DNA of 64,000 bases from Aurantimonas marianensis (GCF_024195285.1 NZ_JALHBS010000035.1:52058-116057); one strand, 5' to 3'; shown: positions 34,031 to 44,657, counted from the first letter of the stretch. The notes: a model not told the origin generated them from the letters alone. Numbers and translations: made by a program.

Positions 34031-36100
34031 CTATTCCACGAACACCTGGCTGCGCGCGGCGGCACCCGCCGCGTCCACCACCGCGATATCGACGAAGCCG
34101 GGCTCGCTCGCCCGCCAGTTCGACTGGCGCTCGAGCGCGTCGCGGACGACCGGGCGCCCGTCGACATACCAGGTAAACGGCGGCCTGCCGTTCCGCACCT
34201 TCAGGAACAGGTCGGCGCCCTGCCCCCGGCCGAGACCGATTTCGACTCGCGCCGCATTCGGCGGGAACACGATCTCCGGCCGCAGCCCGGCCTGCATCAG
34301 TTCGGCCGCGCGCCCAATCCGCCGCATCGGCGGCGGCAGCCCGCCCCCGGCCGAGGCGAGAATGCCCGGCGGCGGCCCCGGCAGCCGGGTTACCGGCCCA
34401 AGTCGGGCGAAGACGTCGCGCATCACCGGCGCGGCGCTATCCTGGCCGACCAGCCCCGCCACCGGTGCCCCGTCCGGCCGTCCGAGCCAGACTCCGACGA
34501 CATGACGCCCGTCATAGCCGATCGTCCAGGCGTCGCGGTAGCCGTAGGAAGTGCCGGTCTTGTAGGCGACGTCGCCGGGCGAGCCCTTGTTCGTCGTGGT
34601 CGCACCGGCGAGGATGGAGGTCACATACCAGGCGGCCTGCGGCGACAGGATGCGCTTGCCCTGCCCGACCCCCGCGTCCTGTTCGATATGCAGCGGCATC
34701 GCCACACCGCCATTGGCGATTGCCCCGTAGATCCGCACCAGATCCTCCAGCGTCAGCCCCAGCCCGCCGAGCCCGATAGCCAGGCCCGGTAGCGAGCGGT
34801 CGCCTAGCTCCGGTCGGGCGCCGGCCCGCTTCATGCGATGGAGCAGCCGGGCCGGGCCGACGGCGCTGAGCAGTTCGACCGCCGGCAGGTTGCGCGACAA
34901 TTGCAGCGCCCGCCGCGCCGTGATCACCCCCTCGAAGACACGGTCGAAATTCTGCGGCGTATAGCCGGAAAAGCCGCCCGGCGAATCGTCGACAAGGCTT
35001 TCGGGATGGGCGATACCCCGCTCGAAGGCCAGGCCGTAGATCAGCGGCTTCAGGGTCGAGCCCGGGGAGCGGAGCGCCCGGGTCAGATCGACGAAACCCT
35101 GCCGCTCGCGGTCGAAGAGATCGGGCGAGCCGACCTGCGCCAGCACCTCGCCCGTCGCCGCATCGGAGACGAGAATCGCGAGGCTGACCGGTTTCTTCAG
35201 CGTCTTCGCCTTGTCCCGCGCATAGGCTTCCAGCCGCTCTTGGATCGCCTTGTCGATGGTCAGGTGAATGCGCGGCCTGTCCGGCTCTCCCCCATGCAGA
35301 CGCACGGCCGCGTGCGCGGCGAGCATCGGCAGGGCGCGGCGCCCGGCCGGCATCGCCTCGCGCTGTGCCCTTGCCGCCTCCCGCGCGTCGAGCACCCCGA
35401 GCGTCTCCATCCGATTCAGTACCCGGTCGCGGGCCGCTTTCGCTCGGGCAGGATAACGATCCGGTCGGTAGCGCTCCGGCGATTGCGGCAGCGCCACGAG
35501 CAGCGCCGCTTCCGCCGCCGTCAGTCGCTTCGGTTCCTTCCCGAAGAAGGAGAGACTCGCCGCCCGCACGCCCTCCAGATTGCCCCCATAGGGCGCCAGC
35601 TGCAGATAGAGCGACAGGATCTCCGCCTTGCTCCGCGTCCGTTCCAGCGCGATCGCGACGAGCACCTGCTCGCCCTTGGCCGCGAGGCTTCCCGTCGGCA
35701 AACGGCCGAGCATCCGCGCGACCTGCATGGTCAGGGTGGAGCCGCCGGAAACGATGTGGCGATGAATCAGCGTCTCCCACGCCGCCCGGAGAAAGGCGCG
35801 CGGATCGACCCCGCCATGCTCGACGAAGCGCTTGTCCTCCCAGGCGAGCAGCATGGCGAGATAGCGTGGGTCGACATCGTCGGCCCCCGCTTCGAGCCGC
35901 CACCGGCCGTCGTCGCTGGCGAACGCGCGTAGCAGGGCGCCATTGCGATCGACAACCTCGGCACCGGTTCGCGGCGCCTGGAAGGCCGCGATCCGCGACG
36001 CGACCGCGCGTTCGAAGGCAGCAAAGCTCCAGCCGATCGCGACGATCGCGCAAAGCAGCAGGATCATTCCCGCCTGCGCCAGACGCCTTTGCCGCGACAT
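34031..36100 (-). CDS. pbpC: penicillin-binding protein 1C
   Basis: A 689-residue bifunctional penicillin-binding protein of the 1C class. One N-terminal membrane anchor (about 10-28). Glycosyltransferase motifs: AWEDKRFVEHGGVDP with E88 and GGSTLTMQVARML (119-131). Transpeptidase motifs: STLK with S348, SRN at 402-404 and KTGTSYGYRDAW at 514. The C-terminal 90 residues form the BiPBP_C beta domain typical of PbpC. It follows the alpha-2-macroglobulin gene by 29 bases, the same pairing as in enterobacteria, where the two are thought to act together in periplasmic repair or defence. Confidence 0.94.
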   Translation of the reverse strand: MSRQRRLAQAGMILLLCAIVAIGWSFAAFERAVASRIAAFQAPRTGAEVVDRNGALLRAFASDDGRWRLEAGADDVDPRYLAMLLAWEDKRFVEHGGVDPRAFLRAAWETLIHRHIVSGGSTLTMQVARMLGRLPTGSLAAKGEQVLVAIALERTRSKAEILSLYLQLAPYGGNLEGVRAASLSFFGKEPKRLTAAEAALLVALPQSPERYRPDRYPARAKAARDRVLNRMETLGVLDAREAARAQREAMPAGRRALPMLAAHAAVRLHGGEPDRPRIHLTIDKAIQERLEAYARDKAKTLKKPVSLAILVSDAATGEVLAQVGSPDLFDRERQGFVDLTRALRSPGSTLKPLIYGLAFERGIAHPESLVDDSPGGFSGYTPQNFDRVFEGVITARRALQLSRNLPAVELLSAVGPARLLHRMKRAGARPELGDRSLPGLAIGLGGLGLTLEDLVRIYGAIANGGVAMPLHIEQDAGVGQGKRILSPQAAWYVTSILAGATTTNKGSPGDVAYKTGTSYGYRDAWTIGYDGRHVVGVWLGRPDGAPVAGLVGQDSAAPVMRDVFARLGPVTRLPGPPPGILASAGGGLPPPMRRIGRAAELMQAGLRPEIVFPPNAARVEIGLGRGQGADLFLKVRNGRPPFTWYVDGRPVVRDALERQSNWRASEPGFVDIAVVDAAGAAARSQVFVE

Positions 36101-36129
36101 CGCTCAGTCCCAGGGCAACGCCGCCGCCG

Positions 36130-39100
36130 TCACCGCAGCGGCCCGACGACGGAAACCCGGCCTTCCTCGGTCCGGCCGCGCCGGCTGGGATCGTACATGT
36201 TCTGCACCAGCGCGGCGGGGTGGACGAAGCTCCCCGGTGAGACGGCACGCACGACATAAGCGAAGCGTTTGGTCGCGGTATCGCCGCCGCTTTGATCCAC
36301 CGCCGCGAGGAAGCGGTCGGCACGGAACTCGGCATGGGCCGCCTCGCCGGTCAGTTCCAGCCAGTCGAGCGCCGCCACGTCTCCGCCCCGCAGGATCGCC
36401 GGGTTGTCGATCTCGAAGCCGGCCGGGAGCGGGTCGTCGATCATCAGCCGCGCCGGACCGCCGTCGATCGGCGTCATCTCGATGACCGCGACGAACCGCT
36501 CCCCCTGGCCGATTTCGGCGATATCCGCCGGTTCCCCGTCCAGCGTGTAATAGCTGCGAGCGATCGCGTAGCCGTCGGCGGACGCGGGCGGCGCGATCTT
36601 CGGCACCCCGCGCAATGTGATGTCAGCCTCAGCCGGCGCCATGCCGCGGTTGGCGACATCCAGACCCGAGACCAGGTCGTCCGCGTCGAAGACGGCGGAA
36701 TAGGGTCCATCCACCTCGCGGCCGGCAACGGTGAGTTTCGGCGGATTGCGGGCCAGCAGCGCGTGCGCGGCGAGCAGCGACCAGGCGTCCTCCTGGGTGC
36801 TGGTGTAGCGCTGGTTCTGTCGCGCGGTGTTCACCTGCTGGACGAGGTCATCGAAGGACAATCCGCCGATGTCGGTCTCCAGCCCCAGCGTCAGGATCGC
36901 GGCGTCGTCCCTGAGCGGCGTCCCGTAATCCGTGCGACCGGAATTCACGGCTTGCCATTCGAGCGCATCGGCGATCGCCGCGCGGAACACCCGCTCCGCC
37001 CGCACCCGGTCGCCATAGAGCGCCAGCGCCGCGGCGATCTGTCCTTTGGCCAGGGGTGTCGGGAAATTCGTCAGCTCGTTGTCCGAATAATAGCGCAGGT
37101 CGCCGATCGCCGCCCGGCCGTTGCGCGCCAGCACATAGGTGGCATAGGCGACCGGCCCCCAATCGGGCGCGTCCGGCAGATATGCAAGGCTGTTGCGCAG
37201 ATTGTCGATCGCCTGCGCGAAGCGCTCCTCCGGCACCGTGTAGCCGGCCTCGCGCGCCCGGGTCAGGAAATCGGTGACATAGGCATCGAGCCACAGATCG
37301 CCGTAATCGGGTCGCCACAGGCCGAAGCCGCCGTTCGACGACTGGTTGGAAAGGACGCCGGCGATCGCGTCGTCGACGCGCTTTGTGATGTCCTCCGTGC
37401 CGCTGAAACCGGCAAGGCCTGCGGCAAGGATGGTCCGGTCCAGATAGACCAGCGGCATCGCGCGGCTGGTGATCTGCTCGGTGCAGCCATAGGGATAGAG
37501 GTCGAGCCCCCGTACCACCCCGGCGACGTCGAAGCGCGCCGCGCCGGTGACGCTGACGGTCGCGGCCGCGGTGCCAGGAACGAAGTCGTCGAAGAGATTC
37601 GCGTCGAGATCGAGCCGGCCGCCATTGGCCGCAAGCGTCACGGTGCTCTTGTCGACGGTTTCCGGCGCGATCGAGCGAACCGGCAGCGCGAAGCTTTTCG
37701 ACAGAATCTCGCCACCCGGCAGGGTCAGCACGAGGTCGAAGTGGGAGTCACCCACGGCTTCGGCCGTGACCGGCACCAGAAGCCGCTCCCTTGCGCCCTC
37801 GGCAAGATCGAAGCGCTCGCTCGCCTCTTCGCCGAGCGAGACGATGCCGTCTCCACCGGACAGCGTTAGCGTCATCTCCCCGGTCGCGCCTTCCACATGC
37901 GTCACGTCGATCGCGATGCGCGAACTATCGCCCGGGGCAAGGAAGCGCGGCTGACTGACCGCCAGAACCACCGGATCGCGCACCACCATCTCGGCACTCG
38001 CCTCGCCGACGCCAGTCTTCGTCCAGGCCAGTGCCATCAGCTTCAGCGTGCCGTTGAAGTCCGGAACGTCGAGCGTGATCGTTGCCTTGCCGTCTTCTCC
38101 GACCGTGACGAGGCCGGAGAACAGCGCCACCAGATCCTCCATCGGCGGCGGGCTCTGATAGCTCGCGCCCGCGTCGCCACCCGAGCGCACCGTGCCCGGC
38201 GCGCCCTGCATCCGATCGATCAGCTTGGAATAGAGATCGCGGATTTCGACCCCGAGCCGGCGCTTGCCGAAATAATAGCCCGACAGCGAGGGCGGCTCGA
38301 AGCCGGTGATGTTGAGGATGCCGACATCGACAGCCGCCAGCGTCACATACGCCGTCTCGCCTCGCTTGACGCCGTCGACCCCAATCGAAACGTCCACGCT
38401 TTGCCTCGGCGTGATCTTGTCCGGCGCCTCCAGCGAGACGGAAAGGGCGCGATCCCCCGGATCGACGCTGGCATGGGCAAGGCCGATCGCCCGCCCCGGC
38501 ATCCGCTTGGCGTCGATATCCATCGGCCGGTAGACGATCGCCGCGATATAGGCGCCCGGCCCCCAGTCGCGGGTGACCTCCAGCGTCACCTCGCCGCCGT
38601 CGGCGCTGATCTCGGCGGTCTTGGTGGCGATCACGCGCTCGTCCATCACCAGCACTTCCGCCGTCCCGGCAAAGCGCGGCTCGATATGCACCGTCGCGGT
38701 CTCGCCGACGCGGTAGCGCTGCTTGTCGAGCGAGACCTTGGCCATGTCGGGTGTGTCGAGCGACGACGCCGCGACATACCAGCCAGCCTCGAAGGTAACG
38801 CTTGCCGGAACCGCCTCTCCGTCAGGATCACGAGCGACGAATTCGTATTCGCCCCACTCGACAGGCAGCGACAGGGCCGCCGGCTCCTCCGCCCCGATGT
38901 CGATCGTACCGCTTGCGACCCGCGCGGATGTGCGCACCGGCTCGTAGTTCCAGTTGCCGTTGCTCGCATACCACTGGAACCGGGTCGTGACCTTGTTGAG
39001 CACCCACTCGGCGCCCGCAAGCGGCGTCCGCGTCCGATCCGCATCGATCGCGATCAGGTCGAATCCCGCATCGCTTCCCTCGCCGACCGATCCGTCGAAG

Positions 39101-41628
39101 CGCGGCTTGATGCCCAGACGCGGCTGCGCCCCGGCCAGCGGCAGGGTCAGCGTCCGCTCGACGGGGCGGCCGCCGGTGTCGATGACACGCACCTGCAGCG
39201 AAGCGTCGAGCGGCTTCGTCGTCACCGGCGGCGTGAAGGGAAGAAGCGCGATCGTGGCATGTCCCTCGGCATCGGTCGTCGCGCCGTCGAAGGGTTGGCG
39301 CATGGCCGTCGTGTCGTCTTCGGCAAGGCCGAAGCGATAACCGTCGAAGCCCGCAATGCTCTCGCCGGCGCTGAGGACGGCCTCGCCGTTGATCTCCAAC
39401 TCGCCGGCCGGCGCGCCAAACAGATAGCGCGCCGCGACGTCGATAGCGGGCGGCGCGGCGGGGTTCAGAATATCGGCGGATGAGGTCAGCGCGAAATCTA
39501 TCTTCTCCGGCTCGAAATCCTCTACGACGAGGCTTTCTTCCGCCAGCGCCGGCTGCTTGGGATCGGTGTGCAGCGCCACCTTCCAGATCCCGCGCATGGC
39601 GTTTTCGGGCAGGTCGAGCCCGAAGACGAAGCCGCCGGCGCCTTCGTCGGCGACCTGCCGGCGCCGATATTCGACGCCGTCCGGGCGGGTGACGATTTCC
39701 GTCAGTGTCAGCCCCGCGACGGCTTCGCCCTTGGCGTCGCGCACCAGGCCGGTGAAGAACGCGGTCTCGCCGGTCCGATAGATGCCGCGTTCCGAAGTGA
39801 GGAAGACATCCAGCGGCCCGGCCGGTGGTCGCCCATCGACGCCCCGGTCGGTCAGATCGAAGGGCGATTGGGTGAGATCGAGAAAAATGAAGTCGGAGCT
39901 GCCATTTTCCGCGGTCAGCACCGCCGGTCGGTCACCGCCGGTGCCGCGCAACATCCCCGCCGGCAGCCGCGCATGGCCGGCCGCATCGGTTTTGGTCGAG
40001 CCGAGAATCTGATTGTTCGCCGCGACGAGTTCCAGTTCGACGCCGACGATCGGCTCAGCACTCCCGAGCGAGCGGGCGAAGACGTGAAAGCCGTCTGCCG
40101 CGGCAAAGCTGGTCAGGCCGATGTCGCTGACCACGAACCACTGGGTGGCGAAACCGTCCTGATATTGCGGGCCGTTCTTTGCCTTGGCGGACAAGATGTA
40201 GACGCCCGGCTTGATATCGGGCGCAATCGCCGAAACCGGGATCGCCGTCGTCACTTCCCGGTTGGTCTCGCGGGCAACCGTCACGGTTCCCGTCCAGACG
40301 TCCTCGCCGCTGCTGCTGGCGACCTCGTCGATCTGCCAGTCGGAGAGCTGGCGCAGGAAGCGGTTCTCGCCGATCGTGCGCGCCAGCGCCCGATCGCCGA
40401 TCCGCTGCAGCCGCGCCTCGATTTCGTCGGTGTTGATCGTCGTGACCGGGATCGTCGCCCCGCCCCCCGCCGGCAGGACATAAGCGGTGGTGGCGAAGCG
40501 CACCGAGGGATCGCGATCACGCACATAGACGATGGTTTCGACCGCTTTGGTCAGGGTCTCGCCATCGGCCGAACTGATCCCCGGACGCGCGACGATCCGG
40601 TAGCGTTCCCCGTGCTTCACGCCGTCGACGCAGATCTGCGAGCTGCTCGCCGTCACCGACAGCGTCTCGCCGTTCTCCACCCGCACATAGTCACCGGCAT
40701 TTTCCGAGCTCGTCAGCGCGGTCGACAACGCATCGGAAAAATTCAGACAAATGCGCGGCTTCGCGGCATTGTTGTCGACGGCATTGTCGACGATTCGAAA
40801 GCCATGCTCGGCGATGACGGTGTCGAGGCGGGAACGGGCGGCCTGGGTTTCAGCGACGTCAAGGCTCCGCCGGTAGGTCTTGATCGAGAGCTTCCAGTTT
40901 TCCGCCGCCTCATAGGCCTGGCCGAGCGCCCGCAAAGCGTCGGCCCGCTGCGCGTCGCTGGTCGCGGTCAAATAGGCATTGATGGCGCCGAATTCCCGCA
41001 ACCGGTCATTGGTCGGCCGGTCGCCGTATTGTTCGGGATTGTAGGCCAGCGCCGCCTCGGCAATGTCTTGCCAGGCGCGATGGGCGAGCGGCTCTCGCTT
41101 GAGTGCCTCGCGCCAGAGGCGAATGGCATCGGGATAGGTAAGCGCCGCCGTGGCGCTTCTGGCGAGATCGTCGACCGTTTGATCGTCAAAGGCCGCGTCG
41201 CGTTCCTCCTCGGCGATTTCGAGGCGCAGACGTTTGGCTTCGTCAAGGGCCGATCGCGGCAGGAAATCCAGCCCCGCGGCACGTTGTTCGACGCTGTTCT
41301 CATCGGGCGCGGCTGCCACGACCACCTTGCCGGAAACGGCGCCGGCGACGGTCCTGAGTTCGCCGATTTCCTCCTTGAGGAAGCACCACTGGCTCCTGGT
41401 ATTCAGGGTGAACGCCTTGCAACGATCGTCGCCCAGACAGGCGGCGGTGCAACGCTCGAGATCGACATTCTTCAGTATGTCGTAGTCGCGGCCGAAATAA
41501 TCGGCGCCTTCGGTCGTGACAATGCGCCGCTGACCTGCCTCCTGGGCATATGGCGGCGGCGCGATCAGGACCGCAAAACCGATCGCGATCCCCGCGATGA
41601 ACCTTGAAAGACTGCCGACCCGAACCAT
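36130..41628 (-). CDS. PAN-domain alpha-2-macroglobulin family protein (bacterial, with thioester)
   Basis: A 1832-residue exported protein. The ATG at 41628 follows GGGGAGAATCTG and gives a signal peptide MVRVGSLSRFIAGIAIGFAV ending near YAQEAG; there is no lipobox. A PAN/apple-like domain follows (about residues 40-100, with ILKNVDLERCTAACLGDDRC), then a helical repeat-like region, MG domains, and the macroglobulin core. The bait/thioester region has YPYGCTEQITSRAM, keeping the CxEQ thioester near residue 1381, so it can trap attacking proteases covalently. Pairing with pbpC, 29 bases downstream, is standard. The lack of a lipobox suggests a free or anchor-tethered periplasmic form. Confidence 0.93.
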   Translation of the reverse strand: MVRVGSLSRFIAGIAIGFAVLIAPPPYAQEAGQRRIVTTEGADYFGRDYDILKNVDLERCTAACLGDDRCKAFTLNTRSQWCFLKEEIGELRTVAGAVSGKVVVAAAPDENSVEQRAAGLDFLPRSALDEAKRLRLEIAEEERDAAFDDQTVDDLARSATAALTYPDAIRLWREALKREPLAHRAWQDIAEAALAYNPEQYGDRPTNDRLREFGAINAYLTATSDAQRADALRALGQAYEAAENWKLSIKTYRRSLDVAETQAARSRLDTVIAEHGFRIVDNAVDNNAAKPRICLNFSDALSTALTSSENAGDYVRVENGETLSVTASSSQICVDGVKHGERYRIVARPGISSADGETLTKAVETIVYVRDRDPSVRFATTAYVLPAGGGATIPVTTINTDEIEARLQRIGDRALARTIGENRFLRQLSDWQIDEVASSSGEDVWTGTVTVARETNREVTTAIPVSAIAPDIKPGVYILSAKAKNGPQYQDGFATQWFVVSDIGLTSFAAADGFHVFARSLGSAEPIVGVELELVAANNQILGSTKTDAAGHARLPAGMLRGTGGDRPAVLTAENGSSDFIFLDLTQSPFDLTDRGVDGRPPAGPLDVFLTSERGIYRTGETAFFTGLVRDAKGEAVAGLTLTEIVTRPDGVEYRRRQVADEGAGGFVFGLDLPENAMRGIWKVALHTDPKQPALAEESLVVEDFEPEKIDFALTSSADILNPAAPPAIDVAARYLFGAPAGELEINGEAVLSAGESIAGFDGYRFGLAEDDTTAMRQPFDGATTDAEGHATIALLPFTPPVTTKPLDASLQVRVIDTGGRPVERTLTLPLAGAQPRLGIKPRFDGSVGEGSDAGFDLIAIDADRTRTPLAGAEWVLNKVTTRFQWYASNGNWNYEPVRTSARVASGTIDIGAEEPAALSLPVEWGEYEFVARDPDGEAVPASVTFEAGWYVAASSLDTPDMAKVSLDKQRYRVGETATVHIEPRFAGTAEVLVMDERVIATKTAEISADGGEVTLEVTRDWGPGAYIAAIVYRPMDIDAKRMPGRAIGLAHASVDPGDRALSVSLEAPDKITPRQSVDVSIGVDGVKRGETAYVTLAAVDVGILNITGFEPPSLSGYYFGKRRLGVEIRDLYSKLIDRMQGAPGTVRSGGDAGASYQSPPPMEDLVALFSGLVTVGEDGKATITLDVPDFNGTLKLMALAWTKTGVGEASAEMVVRDPVVLAVSQPRFLAPGDSSRIAIDVTHVEGATGEMTLTLSGGDGIVSLGEEASERFDLAEGARERLLVPVTAEAVGDSHFDLVLTLPGGEILSKSFALPVRSIAPETVDKSTVTLAANGGRLDLDANLFDDFVPGTAAATVSVTGAARFDVAGVVRGLDLYPYGCTEQITSRAMPLVYLDRTILAAGLAGFSGTEDITKRVDDAIAGVLSNQSSNGGFGLWRPDYGDLWLDAYVTDFLTRAREAGYTVPEERFAQAIDNLRNSLAYLPDAPDWGPVAYATYVLARNGRAAIGDLRYYSDNELTNFPTPLAKGQIAAALALYGDRVRAERVFRAAIADALEWQAVNSGRTDYGTPLRDDAAILTLGLETDIGGLSFDDLVQQVNTARQNQRYTSTQEDAWSLLAAHALLARNPPKLTVAGREVDGPYSAVFDADDLVSGLDVANRGMAPAEADITLRGVPKIAPPASADGYAIARSYYTLDGEPADIAEIGQGERFVAVIEMTPIDGGPARLMIDDPLPAGFEIDNPAILRGGDVAALDWLELTGEAAHAEFRADRFLAAVDQSGGDTATKRFAYVVRAVSPGSFVHPAALVQNMYDPSRRGRTEEGRVSVVGPLR

Positions 41629-41837
41629 CAGATTCTCCCCGTCAACATCGTTTGAGCTTACGACGAAGCAATGGCGTCCGCCAGCACATTCGACGGGCAC
41701 GCCAGGACGAGGTGTGGCTTTGCTCCTTCACCGGACCGGCCGCATTTTAACGATCTGCGACTTTACGTCACCCGCGGCCCGGCATTACCGCTTTGTTCAG
41801 AAATGCGCCGCCATAACGTATGGGAATCGAGGCGCCC

Positions 41838-43985
41838 ATGCATATTTCGCTTACCAGAAAGATCACTCATGTGCTGATCGGCACGATGATCGTGGCCGCG
41901 TCCATCGTCGTCGCAGCCATCGTCTGGATGTCGCTTGAGCACGACCGGCAAGCGGCGGCGAGCTCCAGGACCATGGTCGAATGGGGCGTCGCCGGTATCG
42001 GCGAAACACTCGACACGATAGCCCTCGACTACGCTTGGTGGCAGGACGCATGGGACAACGTGCGCGCCCGGAATGACGAGTGGGTTTTGTCGAACATGGG
42101 TGCGGGTGTCACCGAATCGGGGACGATCGACCTTCTGTTGATCGTCCAGCCTGACAGGACGATCAGATATGGCTGGAACGGCAACTCCGGCGACACGCCG
42201 GATCCCACGGTGCTGTCGCGCGACGTCGTCCGGCAGATGGTCCAGAAGGTCGACCTCATCCCCACCGACAACGTGAAGCCCGCCCGCATGACGGCCCGGG
42301 TTGGCGATCTGGTTTACGTGCTGTCGGCGGCAAGGATCTCGCCGGAGGATCTAGGCGGGATCGAGAGGGATGCGTTTCCCCTCGCAATATTCGGGTTCGT
42401 CTTGAACAACGAGCGCATTGCCGAGCTTGGACGTAAGTTCCTGATCGAGGATCTGACCCTTGCGCCGTATCGCGCCTCGCAAAAGGCGACAAACGTGTTG
42501 CGGACAGATGACGGCAGGCCGTTGGCTCAGCTCGAATGGACTCCCTATCAACCTGGCGCTTGGCTGCTCCGGCAGGCCGCCATTCCCGTTACTGCCGCTC
42601 TTGGCCTCTTCGCCTTCGCCGGCTGGGCCGCGGCAAGAAGCGCCCACCGATCGGCCGACACTCTCGCGGTCAAGGAGGAAGAGGCGTCGAGAGCCGCTCG
42701 CCATGACGTGCTGACGGGCCTGCCCAATCGACTGCGGTTCACTGAACAGCTAAACGCGCCATCCATTCGAGAAAGTTGCCGCAGAGGCGAATGCGCGGCG
42801 CTTTTCATCGATCTGGACGGCTTCAAGAACGTCAACGACACCATCGGCCATGCCGGAGGCGACAAACTGATCAAGGCATTCGCGAACAAACTTCAGGCGG
42901 CGCTTCCACCGTCCTCCTTCGCCGCGCGTGTCGGTGGTGACGAGTTCAATATCTTGATCGCTTCGCCCGAACCGCTGAAGGCCGCCGAGAACCTCGCCGC
43001 GGCGATCATTCAAAAGCTGAAAGCCGACTTTCAGGTCGACGGAAAATCGTTCCGGATCTCGGCGTCGATCGGTTACGCGATTTCCCGCGACGGCGGCACA
43101 TCGCCGGCCGAGATCGTCCGACACGCCGACGTCGCGATGTATGAAGCCAAACGACGGCGGTCAGGAGAGCCGGTCCTTTACACGCCGGATTATGAGTCCG
43201 ACCTCTACAAGAACCACAAGATCGAGGAAGCCCTGCGCCATGCGCTTCGCGCCGGTGAACTCGAGGTTCATTATCAGCCGATCGTATCGACCGGCACCGC
43301 CGAGCTGCGCGCGGTCGAGGCCCTTGCCCGTTGGCATTCACCGGAATTCGGCAATGTCTCGCCAGCGGTCTTCGTTCCGATCGCCGAGCAAACCGGCCTG
43401 ATCGTCGAACTTGGCCAATTCATCTTCCGGCGTGTTTTCGCGGACCTCGCGGCGATCCAGGGGTTGCGGGTGAGCGTCAACGTGTCGCCGGTGCAATTAC
43501 GCGATCCGATGTTCGTCGATACGCTTGTCGCTATGGCGGGCAACGCGAAAATCCCGCTCGACCGCATTTGTCTCGAATTGACCGAGGGGATTCTGGTCAC
43601 GCATCCCGATCTCGCGCGACAGAAACTCGATGCGCTGAAGAAGGCCGGCTTCACCGTGGCCCTCGACGATTTCGGCACCGGCTTCTCGTCGATCGGATAT
43701 CTTCGTCAGCTGCCCTTCGATACGCTGAAGATCGATCGCAGCTTCATATCCGAAATGACACGAAGTCCGCGGGCCGCAAGCCTCGTTCAATCCATCATCG
43801 CGCTTGGAAAGGCGTTGGATCTCCGCGTGGTGGCCGAGGGTGTCGAGACCGCCGACGAGCAACGGCTGCTGCGCCTGACGGGCTGCGATTACCTGCAAGG
43901 CTATGCCTTCGGAAAACCAATGCCGATCGGCGAACTACGGGACCGCTACCAGTTGGGCGCACAGCCGACGCGCCAAACCGCTTAG
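41838..43985 (+). CDS. CHASE4-GGDEF-EAL membrane protein (c-di-GMP turnover)
   Basis: A 715-residue inner-membrane signalling protein. A first membrane segment (about 10-30), a periplasmic CHASE4 sensor (WGVAGIGETLDTIALDYAWW is its hallmark), and a second membrane segment (about 245-265). The GGDEF domain keeps RVGGDEFNIL (near residue 366), so diguanylate cyclase activity is possible. The EAL domain keeps VEALARWHSP, NVSPVQLRDP, LDDFGTGFSS and YLQGYAFGKP, so phosphodiesterase activity is expected too. Start: ATG 41838 has CGAGG seven bases upstream; an ATG at 41820 would add six residues. It is convergent with the hydrolase gene. Confidence 0.93.
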   Translation: MHISLTRKITHVLIGTMIVAASIVVAAIVWMSLEHDRQAAASSRTMVEWGVAGIGETLDTIALDYAWWQDAWDNVRARNDEWVLSNMGAGVTESGTIDLLLIVQPDRTIRYGWNGNSGDTPDPTVLSRDVVRQMVQKVDLIPTDNVKPARMTARVGDLVYVLSAARISPEDLGGIERDAFPLAIFGFVLNNERIAELGRKFLIEDLTLAPYRASQKATNVLRTDDGRPLAQLEWTPYQPGAWLLRQAAIPVTAALGLFAFAGWAAARSAHRSADTLAVKEEEASRAARHDVLTGLPNRLRFTEQLNAPSIRESCRRGECAALFIDLDGFKNVNDTIGHAGGDKLIKAFANKLQAALPPSSFAARVGGDEFNILIASPEPLKAAENLAAAIIQKLKADFQVDGKSFRISASIGYAISRDGGTSPAEIVRHADVAMYEAKRRRSGEPVLYTPDYESDLYKNHKIEEALRHALRAGELEVHYQPIVSTGTAELRAVEALARWHSPEFGNVSPAVFVPIAEQTGLIVELGQFIFRRVFADLAAIQGLRVSVNVSPVQLRDPMFVDTLVAMAGNAKIPLDRICLELTEGILVTHPDLARQKLDALKKAGFTVALDDFGTGFSSIGYLRQLPFDTLKIDRSFISEMTRSPRAASLVQSIIALGKALDLRVVAEGVETADEQRLLRLTGCDYLQGYAFGKPMPIGELRDRYQLGAQPTRQTA

Positions 43986-44003
43986 CTCGAGAACGACCCG
44001 GCT

Positions 44004-44657
44004 TTATGCCGCAAGCGCCGCGATGAGTCCCCGCGCTTCCTCGATCTCGTCCATATTGATCGCGTGTCCCGGCTCCGGATAAAGCTTTGCCGTGACCTTC
44101 GCGCCCCGGCTGCGCAGATGCTCCGCCGTCTCCCTGACGCGCGTCGCGGGAATGAACGGGTCGCGCTCGCTGCACCCCATGAACACCGGCAGCCCGGCGA
44201 GATCGCCCGAATCCGTCCGCTCGGCCACCGACGGGCCGATCAGCCCGCCGCTGAAGCCGAGAACGCCCGCGACGCGCCCCGGATTGCGCGCGGCAAATTC
44301 CAGCGCCAGGCAGGCGCCCTGCGAGAACCCCGCCAGCACGACGCGCTCGCTGCCGAGGCCGGCCTTGGCCAGCGCGTCGAGGATCGCGTCGATCCGGTCG
44401 AGCGCGGCCGACAGGAACGGCTCGTTCGCCGCCAGCGGCTCCATGAACGGGCGCGGATACCAGGCGCCGCCCTCGGCCTGCGGCGCGATGGCGGCGAGAC
44501 CCGGCAGGGCGACCGCCTCGCCGAGGCTGAGGATGTCCTCGGCGCTCGCGCCGCGCCCGTGCAGGCAAAGCATGACCCGCCGCGCCTCGGCGAGGGGCGC
44601 GCCCGTATGTTTCAGCCGATGTTCGGCGAGAAACGCCGGTTCGTCCCGTTCTGTCAT
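44004..44657 (-). CDS. phospholipase/carboxylesterase-type hydrolase, MhqD-like
   Basis: A 217-residue alpha/beta hydrolase. The nucleophile elbow is GFSQG (S112); the other triad members are D166 (CSERDPFIP) and H198 (YPEPGHAINMDE). The N-terminal oxyanion region is MLCLHGRGASAEDIL. The ATG at 44657 follows GGAGAGGGAACCGGCC. It lies 20 bases after the ring-cleaving dioxygenase gene. In Bacillus MhqD and MhqO, the hydrolase and dioxygenase of hydroquinone and quinone detoxification, are co-regulated; the same pair here suggests a similar role, by inference. Confidence 0.88.
   Translation of the reverse strand: MTERDEPAFLAEHRLKHTGAPLAEARRVMLCLHGRGASAEDILSLGEAVALPGLAAIAPQAEGGAWYPRPFMEPLAANEPFLSAALDRIDAILDALAKAGLGSERVVLAGFSQGACLALEFAARNPGRVAGVLGFSGGLIGPSVAERTDSGDLAGLPVFMGCSERDPFIPATRVRETAEHLRSRGAKVTAKLYPEPGHAINMDEIEEARGLIAALAA

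Noticed and set aside
39568..41607. 679-codon plus-strand open frame opposite the macroglobulin gene
   Set aside because: Antisense shadow of a gene with signal peptide, PAN domain and thioester motif.
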